From: Closterium sp. Naga37s-1
Lineage: Eukaryota > Streptophyta > Zygnematophyceae > Desmidiales > Closteriaceae
Direction of reading: 5' to 3'
Assembly (NCBI GenBank): GCA_947471745.1
Contig: CANJKZ010000011.1
Span: 620,001-684,000, forward strand
DNA length: 64,000 nucleotides
Positions within the stretch are counted from its first letter, which is position 1; the number at the start of each line of letters is the position of its first letter. The notes under the pieces are model-generated. The model ran no database searches. It worked only from the letters and a program-made list of their open reading frames with translations, and was not told the origin of the DNA. Below, piece after piece: positions 1 through 11,379 of the stretch. The position numbers were made by a program, and so were the translations under genes.

Positions 1-3000
1 ACTGCACCTACTGCGTCCTTTCACACTTTCACACTTGACTCTGGTGCTTCGCGCTCTTTCTTTAGAGACAGCACCACGCTCACGCCACTCAGTCGGCCTG
101 TTGCGGTCTCCCTTGCTGACCCCTCAGGGGGCCCAGTACTTGCACACTCCTCCACTGTCCTACCGTGTCCTGCGGCCCCGTCGGGCTTGCTGTCGGGACT
201 CCACCTCCCCTCGTTCTCTACGAACCTGGTGAGTGGAGCTGACCTCCAGGACGCGTGGGTTGACCAGTTCACCCCTGGAGGTCAGCGTGTGACCCACTGC
301 ACTTGCTCTCGGACGGGCCGTCACCTGGCCACGTTCACCCGTCGGCCAGGGTCGAGTCTGTACACACTGACTACTGCGCCTCCTCCGGTCTCTGCGTCTG
401 GTCAGGTAGCTGCGTCCAGTCAGGTGTTTGCTGCCGCGTCAGGGTCCAGTCCTGCGTCTGCCCCCTGCTCGTGTCGTCCTTTGGCACACGAGACTCTCCT
501 TTGGCACCACCGCCTTGGTCACCCCTCCCTGCCTCGTCTTCGAGGTATGGCCTCCCGTGCCCTTGTCTCGGGTCTACCCAGGTCCCTCCCTCCCCTTCCT
601 CCGGGGCCTGCCCCCACCTGTGTTCCTTGTGTCGAGGGCCGGCAGCGCGTCGCCCCTCACTCCTCCTTGTTTCCTCCGACTGAGGCCCCTCTGCAGACTC
701 TTCACATGGACGTGTGGGGCCCAGTCCGCGTCACGAGCGCTACTTCCTCCTGGTCGTTGACGACTACTCGCGTTACACCACAGTCTTCCCCTTGCGTAGC
801 AAGGGTGAGGTCCCTGAGGTGTTGATCGACTGGATCCGCGGTGCTCGTCGCCAGCTCAGTGAGAGTTTCGGCTCAGACCTTCCTGTTCTGCGTCTGCACT
901 CGGACAGAGGCGGGGAGTTTTCCTCTGACCTCCTGAGGGCCTTCTGTCATTCGGAGGGCATCCGCCAGACGTTCACGCTTCCGGCCTCCCCGCAGCAAAA
1001 TGGGATTGCTGAGCGCCGCATTGGCATGGTCATGGACGTCGCTCGTACGTCCATGATCCATGCAGCTGCTCCCCATTTTCTGTGGCCGTTCGCGGTTCAG
1101 TACGCGGCGCATCAGATCAACCTTCAGCCTCGTGTCTCCTTGCCGGAGACCACACCTACTCTGCGGTGGACAGGGAAGGTTGGCGATGCGTCCGCGTTTC
1201 GTGTCTGGGGATCTCGAGCTTTTGTCCGCGATACTACAGCGGACAAGCTGTCCTCCCGTGCCGTTCCCTGTGTCTTCCTTGGCTTCCCTCCTGACGCACC
1301 CGGGTGGCAGTTCTACCACCCCACCTCGCGTCGTGTTCTGTCCTCTCAGGACGTCACGTTCGACGAGTCGGTGTCGTACTACCGTCTCTTTCCCTACAGC
1401 ACTGCCTCTCCCCCCCCCCCCGCCGCTCTTCCTGGCACCAGGTACTCCCCTGGTACACCCCCTCCCCCCCCAGGGTCCTGCCCCCTCAGGTGTGTCCCAA
1501 GTAGACCCTGCCGAGCCGGTCGAGGTAGCTGTCGACTCAGGTGCTGCTAGGGGTGCTGACCCTGCGGGTGCGGGGACTGGGGGTGCTGAGTCTGGGGGTG
1601 CTGAGTCTGGTGGTGCTGAGACTGGGCGTGCTGAGCCTAGGGGTGTGGCACCTGAGGGTGCTGTGTCTGGAGGTGCTGAGCCTGCGCGTGCTGAGTCTGG
1701 AGGTACTCTAGGTGTCCCGTCGCGGCGGGAGCCCCTCTCTCCACAGCGGCTTCGTGAGTGGTACTCTCGGCGCTGTCGGGTTGCTGCTGGGGGTGCTGCT
1801 GCTGCTGGAGCTGCTGGAGGTGCTGGTGCTGCTGGAGGTGGTGCTGGTGCTGGAGCTGCTGGAGGTGCTACTGGAGCTACTGGAGGTGCTGGCGCTGTTG
1901 GAGGTGGTGCTGGTGCTGGAGCTGCTGGAGGTGCTGAGTCTGGGCGTGCTGAGCCTAGGGGTGTGGCACCTGAGGGTGCTGTGTCTGGAGGTGCTGAGCC
2001 TGCGCGTGCTGAGTCTGGAGGTACTCTAGGTGTCCCGTCACGGCGGGAGCCCCTCTCTCCACAGCGGCTTCGTGAGTGGTACTCTCGGCGCTGTCGGGTT
2101 GCTGCTGGGGGTGCTGCTGCTGCTGGAGCTGCTGAAGGTGCTGGTGCTGCTGGAGGTGGTGCTGGTGCTGGAGCTGCTGGAGGTGCTACTGGAGCTACTG
2201 GAGGTGCTGGCGCTGTTGGAGGTGGTGCTGGTGCTGGAGCTGCTGGAGGTGCTGGCGCTGCTGGAGGTGGTGCTGGTGCTGGAGCTGCTGGAGGTTCTGC
2301 TGGTGCTGGAGCTGCTGGAGCTGCTGGAGGTGCTGGTGCTACTGGAGGTGGTGCTGGTGCTGGAGCTGCTGGAGGTGCTGCTGGTGCTGGAGGTGCTACT
2401 GGAGCTACTGGAGGTGCTGGCGCTGCTGGAGGTGGTGCTGGTGCTGGAGCTGCTGGAGGCGCTGTGCGGCCGCGGCCGTACTACGTTCCGCTCCTTCAGC
2501 AGGTTCTTGGCTTCCCGCCTCCTCCTGGTCCTCCTCCTTTCCTGAGTCCACCGCCTGTCCAGTCCCAGTCGCAGTTGCAGACGGCCTCTCCACTGCCTGG
2601 TCCTTCTCCTTACTCTGGTCCGACTAGAGGTCTTACGGAGCGTCGTGAGCCTGAGTCTCGTCCTGCGTCGCCTGTCCGTACTGTTCGCGCTGGTCGTGTT
2701 TCGCGTCCGCGTCCTCCTCCTGTCCCAGGCACTCACTCTATGACACAGCGTCTTTCTACTGCTCCACAGCGTGTCTCTCTGCCCTCTCCTCCTGCGTCCT
2801 CTCTTCCTGACGGTCCGGACCCGGAGTCTGACTCCCTTCGTGCTGCTAGTCCTACTGTCACGCGCTTTCTGGCCACTGCTGTCACTGACCCCCTGTTTGA
2901 GTCCTCTGCTGCGTCTGCTCTTGTTGCTGAGCTTGTTGACTTTGCTGCAGCCTGTCGCCTAGACTACGCCGCTAGTCTTGTTGCTGAGTCTGCGTCTGTG

Positions 3001-4731
3001 TCTGTCTGTCCTCCGTCCGTCGGGGGTGAGTGTGCTCTTGGCACGGACGTCCTTGAGGACAGGCAGGAGGACCTTGAGTGCTTTGCCGCTGCTTCACCTC
3101 ATCTCGTGTCCATGCTGCTTGCCCCTGAGGGAGACCCGGATGCACTAGACATCCCGACCCCGCGCTCTTACGCAGAGGCGATAGAGGGTCCCTACTCCTC
3201 TCAGTGGCAGGCAGCCATGGACGCAGAGATGGCTTCCTGGAAGTCCACAGGCACCTACGTAGACGAGGTTCCCCCACCTGGGGCGAACATCGTCAGTGGC
3301 ATGTGGATCTTCAGGGTGAAGCGGCCGCCGGGTTCTCCGCCTGCCTTCAAGGCGCGTTACGTTGCACGTGGCTTCAGTCAGCGACAGGAAGTTGACTTCT
3401 TTCAGACCTTCTCCCCTACCCCGAAGATGACCACTCTTCGGGTACTGCTGCACGTTGCTGCTCAGCGTGACTACGAGCTCCACTCGCTTGACTTCAGCAC
3501 AACCTTCCTACAGGGCAGCCTGCACGAGGAGATCTGGCTGCGCCGCCCACCTGGCTTCACTGGGTCGTTTCCTCCTGGTAACCAGTGGAGCCTCCGGCGG
3601 CCAGTCTACGGTCTCCGCCAGGCGCCCCGTGAGTGGCACGACACGCTCAGGACGACTCTTGCTGCTCTTGGTTTTGCTCCTTCCACTGCTGACCCTTCTC
3701 TGTTTCTACGCACTGACGCTACTCTGCCGCCGTTCTACGTTCTTGTGTACGTAGACGACCTTGTCTTTGCTACTGCTGACACGGAGGCACTCGCCCACGT
3801 GAAGTCCGAGCTGCAGAAGAGACACACGTGCACAGACCTGGGTGAGCTGACAAGCTATCTTGGCTTGCGGATCACCCGGGACAGAGCGCACCGCACCATT
3901 ACCTTGACTCAGTCACACATGGTGCAGCAGGTCCTTCAGCGCTTCGGCTTCACCTACTCCTCGCCACAGTCTACTCCTCTGCCTACCGGTCACTCGCTCT
4001 CAGCTCCACCTTCGGACGAGTCCGTAGAGCCGAGTGGCCCGTATCCAGAGCTTGTGGGCTGCCTCATGTACCTGATGACTTGCACACGACCTGACCTCGC
4101 ATACCCTCTCAGCCTTCTGGCTCGCTACGTGGCTCCCGGCAGGCACCGAAAGGTGCACTGGGATGCTGCGAAGAGGGTGTTGCGATACTTGTGCAGTACA
4201 TCGGGCATGGGGCTCGTGCTTGGAGGACGGGCTCGAGTTGTCCTCTCTGGTCACGCTGACGCCTCCTGGGTTGACGACTTGGCTACGCAGCGGTCGTCAT
4301 AGGGTTACACCTTCAGCCTTGGCTCCGGTTCTGTCTCCTGGCGGTCTACCCGCTCTTCTTCTGTTCTCAGCTCCAGTTGTGAGGCTGAGATCTACGCTGG
4401 GGCCATGGCTGCACAGGAGCTTCGCTGGCTCACCTACCTGCTGACAGACTTGGGAGAGGTGCCTCGTTCTCCTCCAGTTCTGTACGTCGACAACAAGGCC
4501 ATGCTGGCCTTGTGTCAGGAGCACAGACTGGAGCACAGAACGAAGCACATTGCTCTGCGCTACTTCCTTACTCGAGAGTTGCAGCAGCGTGGCCAGCTTC
4601 GTCTTGCTTACGTGGCCTCTCAGGCCAACACTGCTGATGTTTTCGCCAAGGCACTTCAGCCTTGTGATCATCAGCGTTTCTGTACTGTGTTAGGCCTTGT
4701 ACCTACTGTGCCTCACTTGTTGACTTCTTGA
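1..4731 (+). pseudogene. copia pol polyprotein, broken (PR-IN-RT-RNase H)
   Basis: Frame 1 carries the protease motif DSGAS near base 50 and the HHRLGHP integrase zinc region near 510. About 13 nt are missing at 732 relative to intact relatives (between Val-Arg-Val and His-Glu-Arg), shifting the frame. Frame 3 then reads the integrase core (HSDRGGEF, SPQQNGIAERR) up to a run of 12 C at 1410-1421, where the frame returns to 1. The linker after integrase is a Gly/Ala/Glu repeat (about 1530-2465). RT follows, with YVDD near 3750. A CAG-to-TAG change at 4300-4302 stops the frame in RNase H (before GYTFSLGSGS); RNase H then continues in the same frame to the natural stop at 4731. The three lesions seen are consistent with loss of function; which arose first is unknown. 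Confidence 0.93.
1623..2258 (+). repeat. 318-bp in-frame tandem duplication in the integrase-RT linker
   Basis: A block starting with the codons for Gly-Arg-Ala-Glu-Pro-Arg at 1623 recurs at 1941, an offset of 318 bp (106 codons). Each unit contains one REPLSPQRLREWYSRRC motif (near 1730 and 2048) and a following Gly-Ala run. The copies differ by a few substitutions only, so the duplication is recent relative to the element. Confidence 0.85.
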
Positions 4732-4958
4732 CTCTGCTTGTACTGTACTCTATATACTTATACCTGCATGCTTACACTTGCTAGGTTGTGTTCACTGTAC
4801 TGTTTGCTTTCCTTTATATAACTCTGCATGTGAACTGGCCTTATAACTTTGCTTGTGCTCAGACTGTGTGGTGACTTTGTGATCCACCCTGAGCTTGCTT
4901 TGCTTTTCTTGACTGGTCTTGTGACCTCTTGTTCTCCCCCACTTTGCTTATGGGGGTG
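4732..4958 (+). promoter_or_regulatory. copia 3' UTR and polypurine tract of element I
   Basis: No coding sequence. The stretch is shared with the same position of elements III, IV and V (phrases such as TGTGAACTGGCCTT and GATCCACCCTGAGCTTG). It ends with the tract ATGGGGGTG immediately before the LTR, the expected plus-strand primer. CCCCCA about 15 nt upstream can pair with TGGGGG, so the tract can sit in a short hairpin. Confidence 0.7.
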
Positions 4959-5092
4959 TGTCAAACTTATATCTGCTATAGTCTATTTAGGCTGTAGTGG
5001 GGTAGTTCTTAGAGGGTACAACACTTATGTGTTTCCTACTTGTACCCATCCCTTTTTCTAGTTCATTCATTCTTTCGTCAATTATTCTCACA
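4959..5092 (+). repeat. 3' LTR of element I (134 bp)
   Basis: Starts TGTCAAAC directly after the polypurine tract and ends TTCTCACA. It keeps the family core seen in the other LTRs here: TAGGCTGTAGTGGGGTAG, then GGGTAC, then GTTCATTCATTC. The length is close to the 124-134 bp of the other copia LTRs in the window. Confidence 0.85.
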
Positions 5093-8000
5093 GCTGCATG
5101 GATCATGGAGGTACGAGCCACCTCCATGACTAAGCCAATGCGGCGCTCAGAAATCCCATTTTGCTGAGGGGAGAACGAGTGGACCTCCACGAGACAGAAC
5201 CAGAGCCAAGACTGAAGGTGTAGCCCTGTGACGAACGCTGAGTCGCCTGGTCCTCGGCCCAAGAAGCGTCGGAGTGTCCGGTGAGTACCACTGAACCCTG
5301 TCCTCCAAGCACTAGCCCCATGCCTGATGTACTGCACAAGTAACGCAGTACCCTCTTCGCAGCATCCCAGTGCACCTTTCGGTGTCTACCGGGAGCCATG
5401 TAGCGAGCAAGGAGGCTGAGAGGGTACGCGAGGTCAGGTCGTGTGCACGTCATCAGGTACATGAGGCAACCCACAAGCTCTGGGTACGGACCACTCGGCT
5501 CTATGGACTCGTCCAAAGGTGGAGCTGAGAGCGAGTGGCCGGTAGACAGAGGAGTGGGCTGTGGCGAGGAGAACTGGAAGCCGAAGCGCTGAAGGACCTG
5601 GTGCACCATGTGTGACTGAGTCCCACTGAACCGGTGAGTACCACTGAACCCTGTCCTCCAAGCACTAGCCCCATGCCTGATGTACTGCACAAGTAACGCA
5701 GTACCCTCTTCGCAGCATCCCAGTGCACCTTTCGGTGTCTACCGGGAGCCATGTAGCGAGCAAGGAGGCTGAGAGGGTACGCGAGGTCAGGTCGTGTGCA
5801 CGTCATCAGGTACATGAGGCAACCCACAAGCTCTGGGTACGGACCACTCGGCTCTATGGACTCGTCCAAAGGTGGAGCTGAGAGCGAGTGGCCGGTAGAC
5901 AGAGGAGTGGGCTGTGGCGAGGAGAACTGGAAGCCGAAGCGCTGAAGGACCTGGTGCACCATGTGTGACTGAGTCAGGGTGATGGTGCGTCGTGCTCTGT
6001 CCTGGATGATCTGCAAGCCAAGATAGCTACGCACCTCACCCAGGTCAAAGCAGGTGTGTCTCTCCGGCAGCTCCGCCTTCACTAGGGCCAGCGCCTCAGT
6101 GTCAGCAGTAGCAAAAACCAAGTCGTCGACGTACACTAGAACGTAGAGCGGCGGCAGGGTAGTGTCGGTGCGTAGAAACAGCGACGGGTCAGCAGAGGAA
6201 GGAGCAAACCCAAGAGCCGCAAGTGTAGTCCTCAGTGTGTCGTGCCACTCTCGGGGCGCCTGGCGGAGACTGTAGACTGGCCGCCGGAGGCTCCACTGGG
6301 TACCGGCAGGAAACGACCCAGTGAAGCCGGGTGGGCGGCGCAGCCAGATCTCCTCGTGAAGGCTGCCCTGCAGAAAAGTTGTGGAGAAGTCAAGGGAGTG
6401 TAGCTCGTAGTCACGCTGTGCTGAAACGTGCAGCAGCACCCGAAGAGTAGTCATCTTCGGGGTGGGGGAGAAGGTCTGGAAGAAGTCGACCCCCTGTCGC
6501 CGACTGAAGCCTCGAGCAACGTAACGTGCCTTGAAGGCAGGCGGAGAACCCGGCGGCCGCTTCACTCTGAAAATCCACATGTCATCGACTATGTTCGCCC
6601 CTGAAGGAGGAACCTCGTCGACGTAGGTGCCTGTGGACTTCCAGGAAGCCATCTCTGCGTCCATGGCGGTTTGCCACTGAGAGGAGTACTCACCCGCGAT
6701 CGCCTCAGCGTAAGAGCGTGAGGTAGGGATGTCAAGTGCATCTGGGTCTCCCTCAGGGCAAAGCAGCATGGATGCGAAACGAGGTAAAGTGGCCGCAAGA
6801 CACTCAAGCTCAAACTGTCTGTCCTCAAGTACATCACTGCCAAGGGCAAGCTCACCCCCGACGGACAGAGGACAGACAGACTCAGACTCAGTGATAAGAC
6901 TCGCGACATAGTCGAGACGACTCCTAGCTGCAAAGAGGACTAGCTCAGTGACCAGGGCAAACGCAGCAGTAGACTCAAGGTCAGGGTCAGTGACGACAGT
7001 AGCGAGGAGATGAGTGACAGTAGGACTAGCAGCACGAGCAAGGTCAGACTCAGGGTCAAAAACGTGCGGAAGAGAGGACGCGGGAGGCTCAGGCAGGACA
7101 ACACGTTGTGGAAGAGAGGAAGGACGAAGTGTCATACCGTGAGTGCCTGGGACAGCAGGAGGACAAGGACGGGTGACACGACGAGCACGAACAGGTGTGG
7201 AAGCACAAGTCTTAGGCTCACGACGCTCAGTCAGGGACTCAGTCGCCTCAGTGTGAGGACCAGGCGCAGGCAGCGGGGACCCAGGCAACAGCTGTGGCGG
7301 AGACTGGTCTGTCGGTGGACACAGGAGGGGTAGAGGGAGGCCAGTGGAAGACAGGAGACTAAGAACCTGGCAAAGGACTGAGTCAGGTGGTGGCAGGGAC
7401 GATTGTGGCTGCGGGTAGAAAAACGGTCTGCGTAGGGTAGTACCAGCAGCTCCAGCTCCTCTAGCACCAGCAGCACCAGCACCTACAGCACCAGCAGCTC
7501 CAGCAGCACCTCCAGCACCAGCAGCACCACTAGCTTCGGCAGCGCGAGGACCTCTAGCACCAGCAGTACCACCTGCTCCGGCAGCTCCAGCACCAACAGC
7601 ACCTCCAGTACCTCCACTGCCAGCAGCTCTAGTATGACCTCCAGCTCGAACAGCACCACCAGCTCCGGCAGCTCCAGCACCTCCACGACGAGCACCTCCT
7701 GGACCAGCAGCTCCAGCACCTCCAGTACCTCCAGCTCCAGCGCCTCTAGCACCAGCAGTACCTCCAGCACCTCCAGCACTAGCTGTACCTCCAGGACTAG
7801 TAGGTCCAGCACCTGCAGCACCAGTAGCACCTCTAGGACTAGTAGCTCCGGCACCTCCAGCACCAGCAGCACCTCTAGTACCTCCAGCACTAGCAGCACC
7901 TCCAGCACCAGCAGTACCTCCAGTACCTCCAGCACCAGCAGTACCTCCAGGACTAGCAGCTCCAGCACCAGCAAGACTGTACCCTCCACCACCAGGACGG

Positions 8001-9878
8001 CCTCGCCGAACGATCCACGCACGGATCGCCTGCGGCGAGAGTGTCTCAAGTAGGTCAGGTTGGGGTGGCTGTCCAGCTCGAGGACCTCCAGCAGGGTCAC
8101 CCACAGCTCCACCGCCACTAGGACTCTCAGCACCCCCAGATTCAGCACACCCAGTCACATCACCCCCAGAACCAGCACCCCCAGTCGCAATACCCCCAGT
8201 CGCAGCACCCCCAAAACCCTCACCCTCTGTCTCGACACCCCCAGGCTCAGCACCAGCACTCTCAGCTCCAGAGTCCACAGCAGCAGGCTGCGGAAGCGGC
8301 GAAGACGGCCGAGGCAGAAAACCAGGGGGGTTCTCCAAGCGTGGAGAGCGGCGAGTGGCCGCCGTGTCGTCAGCGGCGGGGTCATCCCCCTCACCTGGGC
8401 CAGAGGAGTCTGAAGAGACCTTCAAGGGCTCAACCAAGGGGGGTAGATCTACCTGAGACACACCTGAGGGAGCAGGACCCTGTGGGGGGAGGGGGTCTAA
8501 CGGGGGGGGGACTGGTACCAAGAAGAGAGGCGCTAGGGGGACCGGGTGGGACGCGTGCGGGTGGAGCCTGTAGTAACAGACAGACTCGTCAAAGGTGACG
8601 TTCTGGGAGGAGAAGACTCGACGCGAGCGCAGCGTATCGGACCGCAAACGGCCACAGAAAATGGGGAGCAGCCGCATGGACCATGGAGGTACGATCAACC
8701 TCCATGATCAAGCCAATGCGACGCTCAGCAATCCCATTTTGCTGAGGAGAGGCCGGAAGTGTGAACGACTGGACGATGCCCTTGTCTCGACAGAACTCCG
8801 CAAGGAGGTCAGAAGAGAACTCACCGCCCCTGTCAGAGTGCAGACGCAGGACTGGGAAGTCCTGACTGAACCGCTCGCGCAGCTGTCGACGAGTAGCACG
8901 GATCCAGGAGATCAAAACACCGCTGACGTCCGCCTTGCGCCGCAAGGGGAAGACAGTGGTGTAACGTGTGTGGTCGTCAACAACCAGCAGGAAGTAGCGC
9001 TCCTAGTCCGTTCCACCGACGGGGGCTGGGCCCCAAACGTCCAGGTGGAGAGTCTGCAGAGGAGCAGTGGTCGGAGGAAACTCGGAGGAGTGAGGAGCAG
9101 CGCGCTGCCGCCCCTTGACGCAGGGAAGGCACGGCAGGGCAGGCGAGCGCGGGAGGGAGGGCAGGGACCTGGGAAGGCCAGAGACAAGGAGATGGGAGTG
9201 CATACCATGGGGACACGGTATGGAGGGGTGACCGAGGCGGTGGTGCCAGAGGAGAGTCTGGTGGGAGAGTACCCGACACGAGCAAGACGCTGCAAGCTGA
9301 CCAAGCGCAGACACCTAACTCGACACAGCCACCTGACCTGCCGCAGCCACCTGTGCAGACGCATTGGTCAGTGTGTACAGACTAGACCCAGGCCATCGAG
9401 TGAACGTAGTCAGGTGACAGCCAGTTCGGGAGCATGTATAGATCGCCACACGCTGCCCTCCAGGAATAAAGGTATCAACCCAGACATCCTGAATAGCAGC
9501 GTTGCTCACCAAGTTCGTCGAGAACGTGGGGAGGTGGAGACCTAACAAAGAACCGGAGGGGACTGCTGGACACGGGAGGACAGTGGAGGCTCGCGCGACT
9601 ACTGGGCCCCCAGTGGGGTCAGCCAGTGAGACCGGTACCGGTGCAGCAAGTGGTGTGAGTGAGGTGCAGTCACGAAAGAAGCAACGTGACGCGCTTGAGT
9701 CAAGTGTGAAAGTGTGCAAGGCCTCAGCTGAGGAAGGACCTGTGGCGGGAGACGCACGAGCACCTAAAGCTGCAGCAGACTCACTAGCACCTAGTGCGGC
9801 AGCAGACTCACTAGCACCTAGTGCAGCAGCCTCGACAGAACTAGTGACACATCGCTGAGGAAACAACTCACTAAGCAC
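5093..9878 (-). pseudogene. copia pol remnants of element II
   Basis: From 9878 downward: protease region with DSSAS (Gly of DSGAS changed to Ser), a stop near 9315, then HHRLGHP and the first integrase Asp (HLDVWGP). A frame change near 9000 leads to the rest of integrase at 8945-8589 (HSDRGGEF, SPQQNGIAERR). Another frame change near 8600 opens a 1065-codon stretch (8698-5501) with the Gly/Ala linker and a full RT including YVDD near 6130. RNase H is incomplete: the sequence runs through SDASWAEDQATQRSSQGYTF near 5230 and then jumps to an integrase piece (SPQQNGISERRIG) that belongs about 3.5 kb upstream. Confidence 0.88.
5281..5975. repeat. 353-bp direct duplication within element II RT/RNase H
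   Basis: The sequence starting GTGAGTACCACTGAACC at 5281 recurs at 5634 (offset 353) and both copies run to GTGTGACTGAGTC (5622 and 5975). The copies look identical by eye, so this is a recent tandem duplication. Confidence 0.9.
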
Positions 9879-10129
9879 CTGTGGGGAGAAGGTCTCTTGC
9901 TGACTCTGCTGCCGCCTCTGCGCAGTACATAGAAAACCAAAGCCCCCACCACCTGGATGGGCTCTCTGAAGAACCCACTCGCGAAGCTGCTGAGGGGTGG
10001 GTCGTCCGGGAGAGGCAGTGACCGCCGCTGTCCACCCCTAGCTGCTGCAACTGCCGTGATAGTGGCCATGATAGGCAGTGACAGTCAGTAGTAGGTCCAG
10101 CAAGGAGCAGCAGCAGTAAGTAGCAGCAG
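9879..10129 (-). pseudogene. gag C-terminal stub of element II
   Basis: Read on the minus strand this stretch gives a SPGRPTPQQLREWV-like peptide near 10010-9970, matching the SPQQLREW motif that precedes the zinc motif in the Gag of elements IV and V. The zinc motif and the N-terminal Gag domain are not recognisable. Upstream the sequence passes into the 21-bp array. Confidence 0.55.
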
Positions 10130-10875
10130 CAGCTAGGGCTGTAGCAGCAGCAGCAAGGGCTGTAGCGGCAGCAGCAAGGGCTGTAGCTGCACCAGCAGGG
10201 CTGTAGTAGCAGCAGCAAGGGTTGTAGCTGCAGCAGCAGGGCTGTAGCTGCAGTAGAAGGGGCTGGGGTGGCAGCAGCAGGGGCTGTAGCGGCAGCAGCA
10301 AGGGCTGTAGCGGCAGCAGCAAGGGCTGTAGCAGCAGCAGCAAGGGCTGTAGCTGCAGCAGCAGGGCTGTAGCTGCAGTAGAAGGGGCTGGGGCTGCAGC
10401 AGCAGGGGCTGTAGCGGCAGCAGCAAGGGCTGTAGCGGCAGCAGCAAGGGCTGTAGCAGCAGCAGCAAGGGCTGTAGCGGCAGCAGCAAGGGCTGTAGTG
10501 GCAGCAGCAAGGGCTGTAGCAGCAGCAGCAAGGGCTGTAGCTGCAGCAGCAGGGCTGTAGCTGCAGTAGAAGGGGCTGGGGCGGCAGCAGCAGGGGCTGT
10601 AGCAGCAGCAGCAAGGGCTGTAGAAGCAGCAGCAAGGGCTGTAGCTGCACCAGCAGGGCTGTAGCTGCAGTAACAGGGGCTGGAGCGGCAGCAGCAGGGG
10701 CTGTAGCGGCAGCAGCAAGGGCTGTAGCAGCAGCAGCAAGGGCTGTAGCTGCAGCAGCAGGGCTGTAGCTGCAGTAGAAGGGGCTGGGGCGGCAGCAGCA
10801 GGGGCTGTAGCTGCAGCAGCAAGGGCTGTAGTTGCACCAGTAGGGCTGTAGCTGCAGTAACAGGGGCTGGAGCGG
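10130..10875. repeat. 21-bp tandem array (GGGCTGTAGCGGCAGCAGCAA type), element II
   Basis: About 35 variant copies of a 21-bp unit. A unit length divisible by three without stops keeps long minus-strand frames open, reading Leu-Leu-Leu-Pro-Leu-Gln-Pro or Ala-rich repeats. A higher-order unit is visible, marked by variants such as AGTAGAAGGGGCTGGGG recurring at several positions. The same unit fills 43386-44235 in the non-autonomous element. Confidence 0.9.
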
Positions 10876-10883
10876 CAGCAGCA

Positions 10884-11190
10884 GGGGCGCGATTCGAGTA
10901 GGAAAACGGCCTGCCTAGGGGCGCGATTCAGGCAGGAAAAACGGCCAGCCTAGGGGCGCGATTTGGGCAGGAAAAACGGCTTGCCTGGGGGCGCGATTCG
11001 GGTAGGAAAAACGGCCTGCCTAGGGGCGCGATTCGGGTAGGAAAAACGGCCTGCCTAGGGGCGCGATTTGGGCAGGAAAAACGGCCTGCCTAGGGGCGCG
11101 ATTCGGGTAGGAAAAACGGCCTGCCTAGGGGCGCGATTCGGGTAGGAAAATCGGCCTGCCTAGGGGCGCGATTCGGGCAGGAAAATGGGC
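10884..11190. repeat. 35-bp tandem array in the element II leader
   Basis: About nine copies of a unit around GGGGCGCGATTCGGGTAGG followed by AAAAACGGCCTGCCTA. It lies in the 5' leader of the minus-strand element between the primer binding site and the coding part. Units differ by single bases. Confidence 0.9.
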
Positions 11191-11252
11191 AGAACGGAAC
11201 TAACGGTGGGCCCTAAACGAGTGGTCCTACAGATGGACCTGCTCTGAAACCA

Positions 11253-11379
11253 TTTCGAGAGAACTGTGTAGGAATGAATAGAAAACAGGGCTGTACAGGT
11301 TTGTATAGGCTAACCCTAATTGGGGTTGTGCCCATACTGAGTAACCCACTATAGCCTACAAGTAGAATTGTATTTGACA
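11253..11379 (-). repeat. 5' LTR of element II (127 bp)
   Basis: On the minus strand it starts TGTCAAATACAATTC at 11379 and contains the family core TAGGCTATAGTGGGTTA. It is followed by a primer binding site TGGTTTCAGAGC at 11252-11241, like that of element IV. The LTR end reads CGAAA instead of the usual CA, probably a mutation. Confidence 0.8.

Larger units (their letters stand above)
1..5092 (+). mobile_element. Ty1/copia retrotransposon I, 3' part
   Basis: The window opens inside the element, just upstream of the aspartic protease; gag and the 5' LTR lie outside. Order is protease, integrase, reverse transcriptase, RNase H, which is the copia order (integrase before RT). It ends with a conserved 3' UTR, a purine-rich tract and a 3' LTR at 4959-5092. 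The coding part is broken by two frameshifts and one stop, so it is a dead copy. The next base after the LTR starts a different, minus-strand element, so no target duplication can be checked. Confidence 0.93.
5093..11379 (-). mobile_element. rearranged minus-strand copia element II
   Basis: Read on the minus strand: LTR (11379-11253), primer binding site, 35-bp repeat array, 21-bp repeat array, a short gag C-terminal stub, then pol down to about 5093. The 3' end lacks an LTR and instead ends in a displaced integrase fragment (5093-5175) and a duplicated RT/RNase H segment. It is clearly dead. The 21-bp array occupies the place where gag should be. Confidence 0.85.

Noticed and set aside
2038-2736. 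Minus-strand Ser/Thr-rich frame opposite the copia linker
   Set aside because: Antisense shadow of the Gly/Ala repeat; same pattern opposite every copia linker (for example 7634-8053 and 52622-53212).
10886-11190. Possible CRISPR array (regular 35-bp repeats)
   Set aside because: The units are directly adjacent with no unique spacers, and the context is eukaryotic retrotransposon leader.
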